Shown here piece after piece: positions 46,284-58,037 of a DNA stretch of 64,000 nucleotides. The translations under genes were made by a program, and so were the position numbers. Numbering within the stretch: the first letter of the stretch is position 1; every line of letters begins with the position of its first letter. This stretch comes from Histoplasma ohiense (lineage: Eukaryota; Ascomycota; Eurotiomycetes; Onygenales; Ajellomycetaceae): positions 3,215,501-3,279,500 of the forward strand of contig JAEVHH010000002.1 of assembly GCA_017607445.1 (NCBI GenBank). The letters are read 5' to 3'. Under the pieces are notes generated by a model, which was given only the letters and a program-made list of their open reading frames with translations, was not told where the DNA came from and did not search any database.

Positions 46284-47869
46284 GGCTGTGAGGAACGATA
46301 CCACGCTCAATAGTGCCGTTTCGTGGCTGGTGAATGCCAAAATGGAAGAAAACACGGGACGACAGGAGGTCGATATTGGGATATATCACAGATTGGGGGA
46401 ATATGATAGAATCTATTGTTCTCTTCTTCTTTGCGTTTGATTTTGTCACTCGCAATCCTCTTCAGGTGGCTGGAGTGGACAAGACAGATATCGATGGTCC
46501 TCCGGGAGTAAGTCGGAGTTTACACGAAAAATCAAGGCGAGACTGATATTGAGTAGATGGATTTGCTTGGGAATTCAGGAGATTTATGTGAAATTTCGGT
46601 ATGAAGGAGAAGGGAGAATATGAGGTGTTCTGGCTTGAAAGATTCGGAGAAAGTTGATCGTGCCCTATCGAAAGTGTGTAGAATGATTTGTAGAATCCCG
46701 ATTGCAAGTTGAAATAATGTTGATGGTAATTCAATATAAATATAATCGACCTGGATTGTTTGCTTTCCGAGATAAAATACTAACTTATCACACTCCACTG
46801 ACTCCAGTCATGGCAAACAAAGAAAAAGAGTTTGTGCTACCCACCCAAAACAGAAGAATTAGACGTATAGCTGAATTTGAAGCGATTTGGTATTTGCCAA
46901 CGGCTAGATGTGTTAAAGAGTGAGACCAGAAACTCTCAGAATTGAGCTAGGGGCTGAGGTGTAGATTATATACACCATGAAAATACGGGAGTACGCCGGT
47001 CATACCCAAGGCAGAGATGCTTGTCAAAACGACTCAGTCACCTGCCAAGAATGGAGATAACCTTGGAAGAACGGGCATAGGGGACTGTCCGTTCTGACGT
47101 CATCTAGCAGAATAAAGAGGAGCATGAAGTTTAAAAGAAAATGCAGTGAGTATGATAATATGTCGATGAAACATTGCCAGCTGAAGCGGAGGGTAGTACG
47201 GCAGATGTCAGAAGCAAACGAGACAAGGATTGACCATTGAATCTCGGGCAGAGAGTCTGCGGCGGCATGAAAAGAGGAGAGAAGTGGAAAGGTTACCGTC
47301 CATGCCTATCGCTGCCCAACGACGGAGGATGCGATAGGCATCGCAGTCGGAAATAATGGAAGAGAAGGGGACTAGCCAATGGCAAAGTAGAGGCGTTGTT
47401 GTCCAGTGAGACCAGCAGCCGTTGGCAAAACAGATGCAACGACAGAGGGCATGGCCTTGGACGAGTAAGTCTGAGATGTGGAGACAAACTCCCATCTGCA
47501 AACGTACGTCATATGCTCGTGGCTGATGGGAAAGAAATTCAAAATGCCGAGTTAAATCGCGAGTCAAATGGCCATGCGCAGATTATGGCCCAAGCATGCG
47601 AGCGCCGCTGCAAAAAGAGTGATCGCTCAGGATGGCGTTCGACAGAAGTACGCTTTTACAAAACGACTTTTGGCGGAATGAATCACTCATAGCTATATAA
47701 ATTGAGATCACAACAGGGGGAATCGGAATCGCCTGCCAGTGCGGTAGCACTTGCAGCAGCAAACTTGAAACTGCTAGTTCATTAGTTGGTATGAAAAATA
47801 CAGAAGCAGCTTGACTGATTGCGTATCCACCATAACAATAGGTTAATACTTAGTCTCTATCTCCCCGCC
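46284..47869. other. Gene-poor AT-rich interval
   Basis: About 1.6 kb. Frames at 46462-46734, 46532-46798, 47208-47567 and 47396-47692 overlap each other on opposite strands and have no domain. No repeat boundary could be recognised. Confidence 0.45.
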
Positions 47870-48300
47870 ATGAAGAAAAAACAGCCTAGTGTCTAAGGTC
47901 CTCCAAAATCTATAATCCACAGATTGTTATCCATGTTTATGAGGACATTGTCTGGTTTAGCATCCCCCCAGATAATCGCAGCTTTGTGAAACTCATTGAT
48001 CATATCTTTCAACTGATGAATCGATATGATGCTGTCTTTTGAAATTTCCCTTGAAAAGCCAATGTATAGTGAAACTTGATATAGGTGATTAGAATACCAC
48101 AAATTTTCATATTGCTCTTATTTCCATATGAAAACAAAACTATGAAGTTTAGATATGTGAATTTTATCATTCAGCTCTAACTGATATAGGTGGAGTGGTG
48201 TCTTGATTTTATGCTTGATATGTTTTAATAGCTCTCAATAAGCTGGTTTGAAAAATTGCTCCTTTCCCTCACTACCCACAAGCACTCTTGAAGATTGTAG
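47870..48300 (-). pseudogene. Decayed protein-kinase-like gene relic
   Basis: Reading the minus strand in one frame gives, interrupted by at least three stops, EGKEQFFKPAY, then ELLKHIKHKIKTPLHLYQLELNDKIHISKLHSFVF, then IIWGDAKPDNVLINMDNNLWIIDFGG, and after a stop T-L-G. The segment GDAKPDN corresponds to kinase subdomain VIb (catalytic loop, HRD replaced by WGD) and IDFGG to subdomain VII (DFG). The upstream part matches the ordering, seen in fungal-specific kinase-like proteins, of a KPA-type segment and a RISRLHG-type strand. The frame is 70 codons between the nearest stops (47893-48102). No full-length coding potential remains; it is a pseudogene in an AT-rich interval. The exact family is unsure. 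No restored sequence is proposed. Confidence 0.7.
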
Positions 48301-49911
48301 TGGTGGTCTTCCATTTTCTGAATCCCAGGGTAATTTCATCTTTGAATGATTGAGTAGAGGAAGGCTAGCAGCCATAGCAGTAGTACTATATGACAATGAA
48401 AGATGGGTTCAAAGCATAAGGTCACCTGGTTTGTGTGAGGATTGGACTGTAGTTAATTTGCCATCCTTGGCTGTTATGGACAAATGAATTGCTGGTGTTC
48501 TGTAATATTCCTCTTAAGGTTATTATCCATGGCTCAGTTGGACGAGGCGCGAGGGTACAGAAGTGTGCAAAACAAGCCCTTGCCATCCAGTAACTAAGCA
48601 GGCCGGTTGGCCAGGCTTAAACTAGACAAGAGTTCCATTATCAACCCAGGTGTGATTGCTAGACACTTCTCCATGTTTTTGACTAATAGAAGCGCCTATC
48701 ATAGGTTCTATCTTTATCACCGCACTAAAAGTCGGTGATATCATACGGTGGATCAGGATGCGCAGTGGCTTCAGGACTTTCATGAGGAGTCATCTTAGCA
48801 GGACAGGATGATTTCGGCGGTGCACAGGTGGAAAAAACATTCTTATGGGAAGAAGGGGGGACCAATAATCGCCAACACTATCAGTTGGTCGGTCTGTCGG
48901 CCGGTTGGTAACATGCAGCTATGACATCAAATAGTTGCTATTTGTGCTGTGAGTCTCTGACAGGGAACTTATTATATACAGTCAGCATCGAGGAGACGGT
49001 CCATGGTTTTCCCAGAAGTATGTACTGTACAGTACATCGTAGGAGATTACTTGGTATTTCGCTTGCAGATGAGACCGCTGTCTCTAGATCAAAATCGATT
49101 GGACATTGACAACCGATGTGAAGGAACCTGGCCAGGAAATCCAGCAAAAGGTCGACACTAGGTGAGATGGACCCTAGAATGTTTGTCCAAGGAGTTGTCG
49201 AGAGTTGTGGGGAGACTTACCGCCATTCGTCCACGTGTCTAGTTCGCAGAGATAACTATGGATTGGAAAGATCGTGACAAATTGGTACTTCACATTCTCT
49301 CATTGTCATCATCTTGAGGGCGCTCACGATCAAAAGCTCATCCTTGCAAGACTTATGAGTTGGAATGTTTCTTCTTTCGTGTACGAGCAGGGCTAGCAGC
49401 TGGGAATGCCATAAAGAATACTGCGAGGGACACGGGATGATACCAGAGCCAAAACTGAGAGAGTTTATTTATCCATCCAAAACCCTTTTCTTTCTGATTC
49501 TTCGCGTCTTACAAGCAGGATAATTCCCCCCTTTTTTTTTTGAATCCGTAGTTCAAACATCACAGAATGGAAACATCATGGGAGAAACACCGATAAAGCA
49601 TAAGATAAATAATGGCTAGGTGGGGAATGGCGATAAAGAGTTCTTCAAGTGCCTATTGACAAAAAGCATTAAAACACACCCAACGTATAGATATGCAACG
49701 CCCAAAAAAAAGTCAAAAAGTAGTGAAAGCTTTACGGAGTTATCCTCCAGAAAACACATCTAAACGCCAATGAAATCCCCTGGAAGTGCCCTTCCCGGCA
49801 CACTCGAGACATTTTAACCTCAAAACTCCAACATATTACTCCATAAAAGATAAGGAGAAACCAGCGAGATTATCCCAGAAAATCCTTTTCGTATGCTGAG
49901 GAAACCTTGAT
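48301..49911. other. Gene-poor AT-rich interval
   Basis: About 1.6 kb up to the TAG1-like stop. An 18-base perfect palindrome lies at 49020-49037. Frames on either strand near 48921-49147 are short and overlap, with no domain. It may include eroded transposon sequence; none was identifiable. Confidence 0.45.
49020..49037. repeat. 18-base perfect palindrome
   Basis: ATGTACTGTACAGTACAT is its own reverse complement. No partner copy is visible nearby. It could be a binding site of a dimeric factor or chance in an AT-rich stretch. Confidence 0.85.
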
Positions 49912-52858
49912 CTATATCCGTATCTTCGCGCCGATCCCTTTTCCTTTGTAGAACACCGTATTCGAATAGTTTCCGAGCTGCACGTCGACGTCAGCGACGG
50001 CATCCATTTTTAATGTTCCTCCTAATGCCTCGCGGATTGCTTCGTATCCTGCGCCGCCAAGATCCAGCTCCACCGGCAGCCGGGGAGTTTGGGAAGTCCC
50101 AGGCGGTACCCTAAATGGATGGTCATACTTGATCTTTCCTACCGGTTCACTGTGATTGTAGAATGCTGTTGCATCAATGGAGGTAATGAGAAGTGTCGTA
50201 GACGAGAGTGGTGAAGCCAAGGTGAATACCGCAGTCGAAGACCACAAGTACAACTACCAAGACCAAGGATATACAAGTCAGTCCTTGTCACTGTCTTGCG
50301 TGGTAGAACACACGTGAAACTTAGGTAGGGAGAGAAATCAGATAATGGGGTACCATTCGTCTGATTTACACGGTAGAAAATTGCTGAGAAAGAATATCGG
50401 CAAGAGCAGACAATACCGTTGCATCTTTAATGAAGTGTGGTTGACCATCATCCTCTGGTGCCCCAAGCTTGGGAACCGGAATGTCCAGCTCCAGAGACGA
50501 TAATGCTGACCCTAAGTTAGGGAGAACGGGAATCATGTCTCGATGCGGCTTAAGGGCGATGGAAGTATTGAATCCTAAGAATGGGTTAGAGTAGTTGCTA
50601 AGCTGAATAGTTAAGTATGGTTAACCAACCTGAAACAAAACGAGAAATCAGGTCTTGGCCAGCAGCAATTCCATCCTTCCCACCAAACTGCAATGGATCC
50701 CAGAGAGAAAACATTTCAATGCCGGAATTCAATCCTGGTGATATCGAAAGGTTTCGAGCAGTCACGTGGCCAACGTTGGTTCCGTTGTGCGCAACTCGCA
50801 AATTTATGAAAGGGATGTCCGCTGAATACTCAGTTGGATTTGTGAATTTCAATTTTGATCCAAGAAGAATAGATGACTCTGTAGTTTCTACTACTTCTAT
50901 GGTCTCCACAGTAGCCTTGAAGTCTGAAAATCCTCCGCTCATGGGCGCTAGACGAGATGACATGTCAGCAATAAATTTACGACAACCATGGTGTCTGAAA
51001 CGTACGCTTCACAGTAATGTTACTACTGGCTGGAATCTCTCGGATTATGAATTTCCCAATAGCAGTGTCTGTTTCTGCATCCACCTTTGCTTTTACATGT
51101 AAACGAACAGGTTTGCGATCGAGTAGTAAAGCCTGGACGACGCTCAAAAAAGTGCTCTCATCGGTGACTTGCAATGGCGCCTTCTTGACATCAAACTGGA
51201 GTAGTAACGCTGCAGACAGAGGCTGCCCGTCCTCGATTCGAGTTGCGGTAGAATTTTGCCACTTCTTTATATTTATGAAACCAAGCTCTTTTCCTTCATA
51301 GTAAATATATGCGGTGGACCGAACGTGAGAGACACCTAACGAAAAGTTCATCCCTCTGGGAAGACCGATTACCGCTTTGACCAACGCGGAAACCATAGGC
51401 TGTGCTTCAGGTGTATTAGGTTTAGCGAGCGAGTCTGGTAGGGAGAAATGAACGTTGGTCATTGAAAAGTTTCGAACTAAATGACCAAGAGCACGGCCTG
51501 CAAAAGGTACAGGAACAGTAACGCTTCTCAGAAAGCCTTCTATCCAACTTGGCAAATTAGATGAAGGAGATTTTCCACCGCCAATGTAAATTTTCGATTC
51601 TTGCCCACTGATATAGTTTTCAACTAGAAGATCTAAAGGTGAAAAGTTGGTACCAGGACAAACAGTCGTCAAGGCATCGGAAAGTTGACCAATGAGACCT
51701 TTCGCAGAGATATTCACGGGCTTATTAGGGACGATTTGAACTAGGTCCGTTGTAGCATTAGCTACTAGAATATAGGCGTCGCTAGGAGAACAGTTTGGTA
51801 GAGAAATTTTGAAGCCCATCGGTGGCATAGTGAGCCTGACCGGATACCGATTGATGACAAGCACTGAAACGTCCACCTCCATGGCTTTTTGATGTTCTGG
51901 TGTCGCAACTTCATGAAAGTCCAACTTCGTGATGTTGAACTTAGGGAAACCGTGGCGGGCTTGGTCTATAAGAAGTATTAGCTAAACATGTCTAATTTAA
52001 GCTCGGGACCCTGAAAAAACTATACAAGGATTGACCTTGGAAAACAAACGACTCCACAATAGTCTGAGATCCGAGATATAATACGCCGGAACTCAGACGC
52101 ACTGTAGCCACTCCTTTAACGCGCAGCTGGCCAAGGCGGCCTTGGAGCCAGTCATTCGCCACAGCTCGAACTCCAGCCATATCTCCAGGTCTCAAGTCCG
52201 TTATAAAATCGATCTTATTTGTGTACCCATCACGGATACTGACTCTCAGTGGTGGTATGGTCGCAGTTGCCAGCAAGATGTTGCCGTACTCCGGAAGATA
52301 AACTTGGACTTCAGTCTCGTCGCTTTTGATCTCTCTTGCTAACCACGTTCCAAAGCGCCCAAGATCACGTACAAATTTCGTTGGCACCCGCGACGCATCG
52401 AGAACAAAGGAGCCCTGAACTCTGGCCTGCACTCCATCCGGTGTAAACGAATTGACGGACACATCAGTCGCCTTAAAAACTGAGGCGCTCTCAGTATATT
52501 GTTTGATAATAGTTGGGCTCGCAAAGCCTAGACCAAGAACTGCTATTATCGTCAGCACAAGGCCTAGCAGTGCGACAGATGAAGGTCGGGCGATCCATCT
52601 CTTTCCCTGTTTTGTGGACGACCGGACTGAAGATGATTCATGGGAGGACGATGGTGGACAGCCAACATCCCCCAAATATCGGATTTCTTGACTTGCTCCA
52701 TCAGCGAGAAGGGGTGTGGATTCCGACGGATTTTCATATGACGAGACTTTGGGCTTCCCCTTCGAACAAATAGAGCACGCCCCAGATGGATGTGCATCAG
52801 GGTCCCCCGTATTCCCACGGAGCAGACGAGCACATTCGTCTGCCGAGTCCCCAGCCAT
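49912..52858 (-). CDS. TAG1-like vacuolar membrane protein (DUF3712 family)
   Basis: Five exons, 52858-52036, 51965-51006, 50947-50630, 50574-50372, 50253-49912, giving 881 residues; phases agree at every join. The N-terminal 90 residues are cytosolic-like with the LLRGNTGD and ESTPLL motifs typical of a vacuole-sorting acidic dileucine. A single membrane span is at about residues 93-114 (ALLGLVLTIIAVLGLGF). The rest is a large luminal domain of repeated beta-rich modules rich in N-glycosylation sequons (FNITKLDFHE, FSLPDSLAKPN, FTLASPL). This matches the fungal TAG1 family (yeast YLR173W), implicated in terminating autophagy; that role is family knowledge. The first donor (GTCAATCC) is weak but phase-consistent. 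It diverges from OTC over 0.7 kb. Confidence 0.82.
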
Positions 52859-53562
52859 GATGGTTGCGAACTACAGTCAGAGCAACAACGGTAGTTTAAA
52901 AAATATCTCCTAAGTAACATGGGCCGGCTCTTCCAGCTTTTGATGCTTTGGCGTCTCACGTCCGGAAGATAACAATTTGAACTTGGAAGTCTTCCAAGAC
53001 CGTCCAGTCCAAGGCATGGCTGGCGATGTTGGATGACGTGATGACTCAGCTTGTTTCCAAAATTGGTAATTACCTTGAAGGATCATTGGAATCTCCAGGG
53101 CTGGTAACCTTGGAATCTTGAAAGTGTCTTGGTGTATTGACCAATAAATTTGACGGCAAATTGTTCGATATTTTGGTTTTCGGTAAACCGTAGCCAATAA
53201 TATCTTAGAATAAAATACGAGCCACTAGTAATATTGCCCGCGTTTCGCACCATAACCGCCTCTAGTCATCTCCATCTGCGACTGTAGCTCGGGGATCATG
53301 GACAAGGAAGATGACGCCCTGCCAGTCATCGAACGGATAACAGCTCACCCTGGCAAGTTTCAATTGGATTGACCTCAATCCCTTCAGAAAGATCCCCAGT
53401 TCATATCTGATATTCTTTCAGGCCTTTGTTCTCTTTTCTTTGCTTTTCTTTATTTTTTTTAGAGCATAACCCAGTACTTTCACCAATCCCCTGCAGCTTA
53501 TTACAAGTCACCACAGTCCTCAAATCGATTTATCTCCTATTGTCTTCTAACTTGTTTTCATA
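52859..53562. promoter_or_regulatory. Bidirectional promoter region, TAG1-like / OTC
   Basis: 704 bp between divergent genes. Contains TGACTCA at 53042-53048 and a pyrimidine tract near 53429-53460 before the OTC start. Confidence 0.6.
53034..53048 (+). promoter_or_regulatory. Perfect Gcn4/CpcA-type element upstream of OTC
   Basis: TGACTCA at 53042-53048, preceded at 53034 by TGACGTGA (an ATF/CREB-like half-site). It is 521 bp before the OTC start and 184 bp from the divergent TAG1-like start, so assignment to OTC rests on the known control of arginine genes by Gcn4/CpcA. Confidence 0.6.
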
Positions 53563-54642
53563 ATGCTATTATCCCGAAATGCAGCCAGGGCTCTCCGCAA
53601 CATGGGTTCGCAATTGCGACAATCTTCTTCCACAAGTGCTGCAGGCCCGCGCCACCTGCTCTCTGTAGCAGACCTGACACCCTCTGAGTTTACGACACTT
53701 GTCCGCAATGCCTCGACACATAAACATGCCATGAAGTCTGGTTCGATACCAGAATCGCTTAACGGGTCGCTGTCACGCAAAACTATCGCCATGATGTTTT
53801 CCAAACGAAGTACTCGAACCCGCGTTTCAACAGAGGCAGCAGTGGTCTCTATGGGCGGACACCCGATGTTTCTAGGGAAGGACGATATCCAGTTTGGCGT
53901 GAATGAGTCACTTTACGACACATCAGTAGTAATATCTTCGATGGTGTCCTGCATCGTGGCCCGGGTTGGCCCACATTCCGATATCGCGGAACTCTCCAAA
54001 CACTCGACGGTGCCTGTCATCAACGCTCTTTGCGATACGTTCCACCCATTGCAAGCTATCGCCGATTTCCTGACTATCCATGAAGCTCTCCCGCCTCCGC
54101 AAAACGTTACTCCGTCGAATTCTAGTCTCGGCCTTGAGGGACGAAAAATTGCCTGGGTTGGAGATGCAAACAATGTTTTATTTGATATGGCAATCGGGGC
54201 TACCAAACTTGGCGTTGACATGGCTGTCGCGACGCCCAAGGGCTATGAAATGCCTTCGCATATTAAGGACCTTATCCAAAAAGCTCGAGGGGGAGTCAAG
54301 TCCCCAGGAAACATTACTCACACTTACGTTCCGGAGGAAGCCGTCAAGGATGCAGACATTCTTGTGACAGACACTTGGGTGTCTATGGGACAGGAAACTG
54401 AGAAAGCAAAGCGAATCAAAGCTTTCGAAGGTTTCCAGATCACCTCTGATCTAGCAAAGCGTGGGGGTGCTAAAGAGGGCTGGCGATTCATGCATTGTCT
54501 TCCTCGACATCCCGAGGAGGTGAGCGACGAAGTGTTCTACGATAAGAGTCGGTCCCTGGTATTCCCCGAAGCAGAAAATCGATTGTGGGCAGCGATTTCA
54601 GCATTGGAAGCGTTTGTAGTCAACAGGGGCCAAATCCTATAA
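53563..54642 (+). CDS. Mitochondrial ornithine carbamoyltransferase
   Basis: Single-exon gene of 359 residues. Presequence MLLSRNAARALRNMGSQLRQSSS is basic and amphipathic. The carbamoyl-phosphate motif STRTR is at residues 83-87, HPLQ at 161-164, and the ornithine-site motif HCLPRH at 311-316 with the catalytic Cys. The protein catalyses carbamoyl phosphate + ornithine to citrulline in arginine biosynthesis. It corresponds to ARG3 in yeast and argB in Aspergillus. The length is normal and no frame break is seen. It is transcribed divergently from the TAG1-like gene and precedes the DUF3984-like gene in tandem. Confidence 0.97.
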   Translation: MLLSRNAARALRNMGSQLRQSSSTSAAGPRHLLSVADLTPSEFTTLVRNASTHKHAMKSGSIPESLNGSLSRKTIAMMFSKRSTRTRVSTEAAVVSMGGHPMFLGKDDIQFGVNESLYDTSVVISSMVSCIVARVGPHSDIAELSKHSTVPVINALCDTFHPLQAIADFLTIHEALPPPQNVTPSNSSLGLEGRKIAWVGDANNVLFDMAIGATKLGVDMAVATPKGYEMPSHIKDLIQKARGGVKSPGNITHTYVPEEAVKDADILVTDTWVSMGQETEKAKRIKAFEGFQITSDLAKRGGAKEGWRFMHCLPRHPEEVSDEVFYDKSRSLVFPEAENRLWAAISALEAFVVNRGQIL

Positions 54643-55160
54643 CACATACCAGTCTTCCGAAATGAAAAGTAGCCGTTATACATTACTTAAATCCATCCAC
54701 GTTCTTCTGGAACCTTTTTGCGTGGCACAGGTTTCACCTATCCACTCCACTTTTCAACCTTTGTGTCCCTTCTCCGTAGGATTTTCTTCTCACTACAAAC
54801 TTGATAGACGCAGTGAGTCATTGTCTTGCCGTTCCTGGCAATCTGACCGTCGAATGGCTGGGTTTTGGTTATATCACGTGACTATATCGAACACCGTCAT
54901 CCATGGCTCTGGATCTGGATCAAACGATGAATCTCGGTTAAACAATTTTCATTTCTGCATCGACTGGAGACCGATCCTCCACTTGTACACTCGCTTCCTG
55001 TGGCCCGAGTAATTCATCCACCGGCCATAATCTGTCTGCTAGTTTCAGCATACTACAGACCACCCCTCAGGCGCCCATCAGGGTGTTATTCTTCTTTCCA
55101 AAATCATCGATCTTTTACAGCCAGGTTGTATTGTTTGTTTTATACTTTTCTGGTTCAATT
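54643..55160. other. Intergenic between tandem genes
   Basis: 518 bp holding the OTC 3' end and the next promoter. The frame 54662-55012 has no domain. Confidence 0.5.
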
Positions 55161-56553
55161 ATGGAGGTATGAGCACAGCCAATGCATTCAAGTTCATAGC
55201 TCTTTACATTGTTTGCTAAATCCAGAAAAGCCTTTATCGCCGTCTTACATACAGGGCTCTTTTCGTTCTCGTCGTTCCCATACCTCGCTTCATCATATCT
55301 CACTTGCACCATTGACGTCCAGATTCCCTCTTGATGGGGATGATGGACCTGATCCCGATTACATTTATTCAAACGATGACGAGCGGGAGCCCTCCCGACG
55401 ATTCCCATATAGTCCTCACCATGCCACATCGTCTTACCTTGCCAGTGCTTCCTTGCCTGCAACACCGCCGATACTGTCTCGCAACACCTCATATACTAAC
55501 CTCTCGAAACGAAAACCCGCTCCAACATTGTCCCGAATGAGTCGTACGAAGTTGGACAAAATGGACTCCGAGCAAACTCGCCATCATCGCAGGTCTAAAA
55601 GTTCTACTACCTTGAGACCAAAATTATACAGCCCTGCTACCCACCAGGATTCTGAGTGGCTCCTGCGAGCAGGACTGGCGTTGTCGTCTTCCACCCGTGA
55701 AGAAAAGGGACAGAGTTGGCTTGTGAAGCGAGATAGCTCAACTAGTCTTGTATCTGAGGAAGTTCCAGATAAGGAGCGGCGACGCCACTCTCATCTTTCA
55801 CATCGTAACTATAGTCGGAGACAGCGATCTGGACTATCAACGCCCGTTGCTCTCTCACGGCGGGCCTCCAATTCCCATATGGCCAGCAAATTTGGCAGCC
55901 GAGTAGACCTTTCTATGACAGCAGCCAGCCTCACTGAGCAAACCTCTGAAGATCGCGCTTCAATATCCGATGATTCTGTGGGACTTGTACCGGACTTTGT
56001 CGATGAGAACTTACACAGCGAAATGGTCGCAATGTTCCCCGGCCACATCAGCCAGGTAAACACGCCAAGCCACGGAGGAGACCACAATTTCAATGACGGG
56101 GTATATCAGACCGTGTCGAGACGAAATTCCGCATTTGATTCCTCATATTCGGTGTCAACCTCAGAATTCTCGGATTCTGAAACAGACGATGAAGAGGAGG
56201 TGGATGAGGCTGAAATGAAACGTTTGACCCGTGAGCGCGGGTTGGGCCTTGGTAGATGGATAGATCGTCTAGTCGAATGGACTCTTTTTAGTGTAGAAGA
56301 TGAGATCCCTGGTGTTACCGCCGAACCTTCCCGTCAACCTCGCCAGTTTGGTGATATTCAACACCAAAATTCTGTCGAAGAACCAAGCAACAATTCTAAC
56401 CAGGATGAGGAGAGTTCAGAAATAGAAGGTGAAAATCAGCAGCAGGAGGCAGATGAAACTTCAGTGGTGCAGCTCATAGAAAATCCAGGTGATGAGGGTG
56501 GATGGTCTGATGTTGGCTGGCTGCTTCGTGTGGCGAAGAGCATCGCTTTTTAA
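55161..56553 (+). CDS. DUF3984-like protein of unknown function
   Basis: Proposed exons 55161-55166 (ATG GAG) and 55231-56553, splicing in phase 0 across a 64-bp intron with a GTATGAG donor and an AAG acceptor, give 442 residues. The start MEPLSPSYIQGSFRSRRSHTSLHH and the conserved RLTRERGLGLGRWIDRLVEWTLFSVED block near residues 345-372 match my recollection of fungal DUF3984 proteins. The rest is Ser/Arg/Asp/Glu-rich and disordered, with the acidic stretch SETDDEEEVDEAE before the block and a Gln/Glu-rich tail. There is no signal peptide or membrane span. The main frame extends upstream to 55000 without a better start; the 2-codon first exon is inferred. The function is unknown. Confidence 0.72.
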
Positions 56554-58037
56554 TATATGCACGGGAGGGCTTTGTTGTTTTCTACTTTTCTTTGATTGTC
56601 CATTTCGAACTAATCATCCCTCCACTTCTGGTATTTTATAATATCTCTTGCTCCGAACAGTGTGGTTTATAAATATCTGACCCCCTGGCGATATTGCGAT
56701 ATTACACAGTCTTTTCAGGGTTAGTTCTGCTCTGCTGTCGCGGCTATGCCGATCAATGGGATCGGAGATTAAAATGATATGCGATTAAGATCGCCTTCTG
56801 GATATATGTACAGGCTTCTCTCCACTGTTGAGACATTTCAAGCCTTAATTCAATTTACACCAGTTTACGAAACCTCCACGAAATCCCTCCGCACAAATTT
56901 GATCACGCGGAAGAACAGGCAATAAATTGCCAAAAAAAAAAAAAAATTTTTTTTCTCTTCCTTCAATCCCCATTTTCCCTACAAGCCCTTGTTTTAAAAT
57001 CGCCAACAGAACGCAGTTGGGATAGACACAGGGGTAGGTATGAATTAACTGCTCTTGCACACGCAAGTCCTTGAAACTCAAATAACGTTACAGACAACTA
57101 CATTCGAAACATTTTTTTACTCAACTTTTGGCTTGTGGATGATACATGTAACCATAAGCCCCTGCGAAGGAGAGGAGATCCTGTACTACGGAGTACTTTC
57201 GCAGCGAATTGGTCACACAGGACATGAATCGGATATACGAACTGAGCCGATAAACACACAGTTTACAGATAATGCTTATGCAGGTCGCTCATCACTATTG
57301 CTTGGGAAAAAGCAAACACTGTTAGCCCAGAATGTGATTGGTTCGACCTCCAGGCTCGAAGTTGCGACCATGGGAGTTAAAAAAATCCTTTTCAACAATG
57401 AATATATCGCTGTCTTTCGCTCGCTGCCCTTGTCATCTAGAATGACAGCTGCTTAGGCAGCGCCGCCAGCACATCTGATGATGGCCTGGAAGACTAGATC
57501 CTTCTATGGACAGCACATCACTTCTTTTTCACACTTTCCTCACTTTTCCTGGGTGATCCTGCGACTCGCACGGCGAGTAGTGGCTCCAGCCACCCCTTCC
57601 AGGCAAACAGGCTAGTCATAAAAGGACGCCTGTTCCTCGACGCTATTCAGATCGACAAAATAATGGAGCCAAAAAAAAACGGCTTGTCCGTCAGACCCTT
57701 TTTATTTATCCTGCGTGAGGCTCCCAAGAGAACTTTTCAACTGCTACCAGTCAGAATCGGGGGGCTTCAAAAGCAATCCCTCATTTGAAATTCTTGACTA
57801 TTAAGTAACCCCTGATATCCTCATGAGAAAAAGAAAATAACGGAGGGGGGGGATATCTCGCCAATGCTGTGCCACGGTACGCAGCCTAGGAGACAATCTC
57901 CTTTCTTATTATATACCATGGTGGTCAACCGCAGTCGCTTCCTCTTTTCTTTCCTGCTGATCGCTGCGCGATTTCAACGTCTTTGCTACTGCTCATTGAC
58001 TTCTACCCTCTCTTCATGAATTGAAGCAGATGGGCCA
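56554..58037. other. Intergenic
   Basis: About 1.5 kb. An A/T homopolymer junction (a run of A directly followed by a run of T) lies near 56932-56951. The plus-strand frame 57055-57456 (133 codons) and minus-strand frame 56845-57081 have no domain. A CT-rich stretch precedes the next gene near 57935-58020. Confidence 0.45.

Noticed and set aside
48530..48620. Possible tRNA-like segment
   Set aside because: The bases around GGCTCAGTTGG do not fold into a cloverleaf with a proper acceptor stem and T arm.
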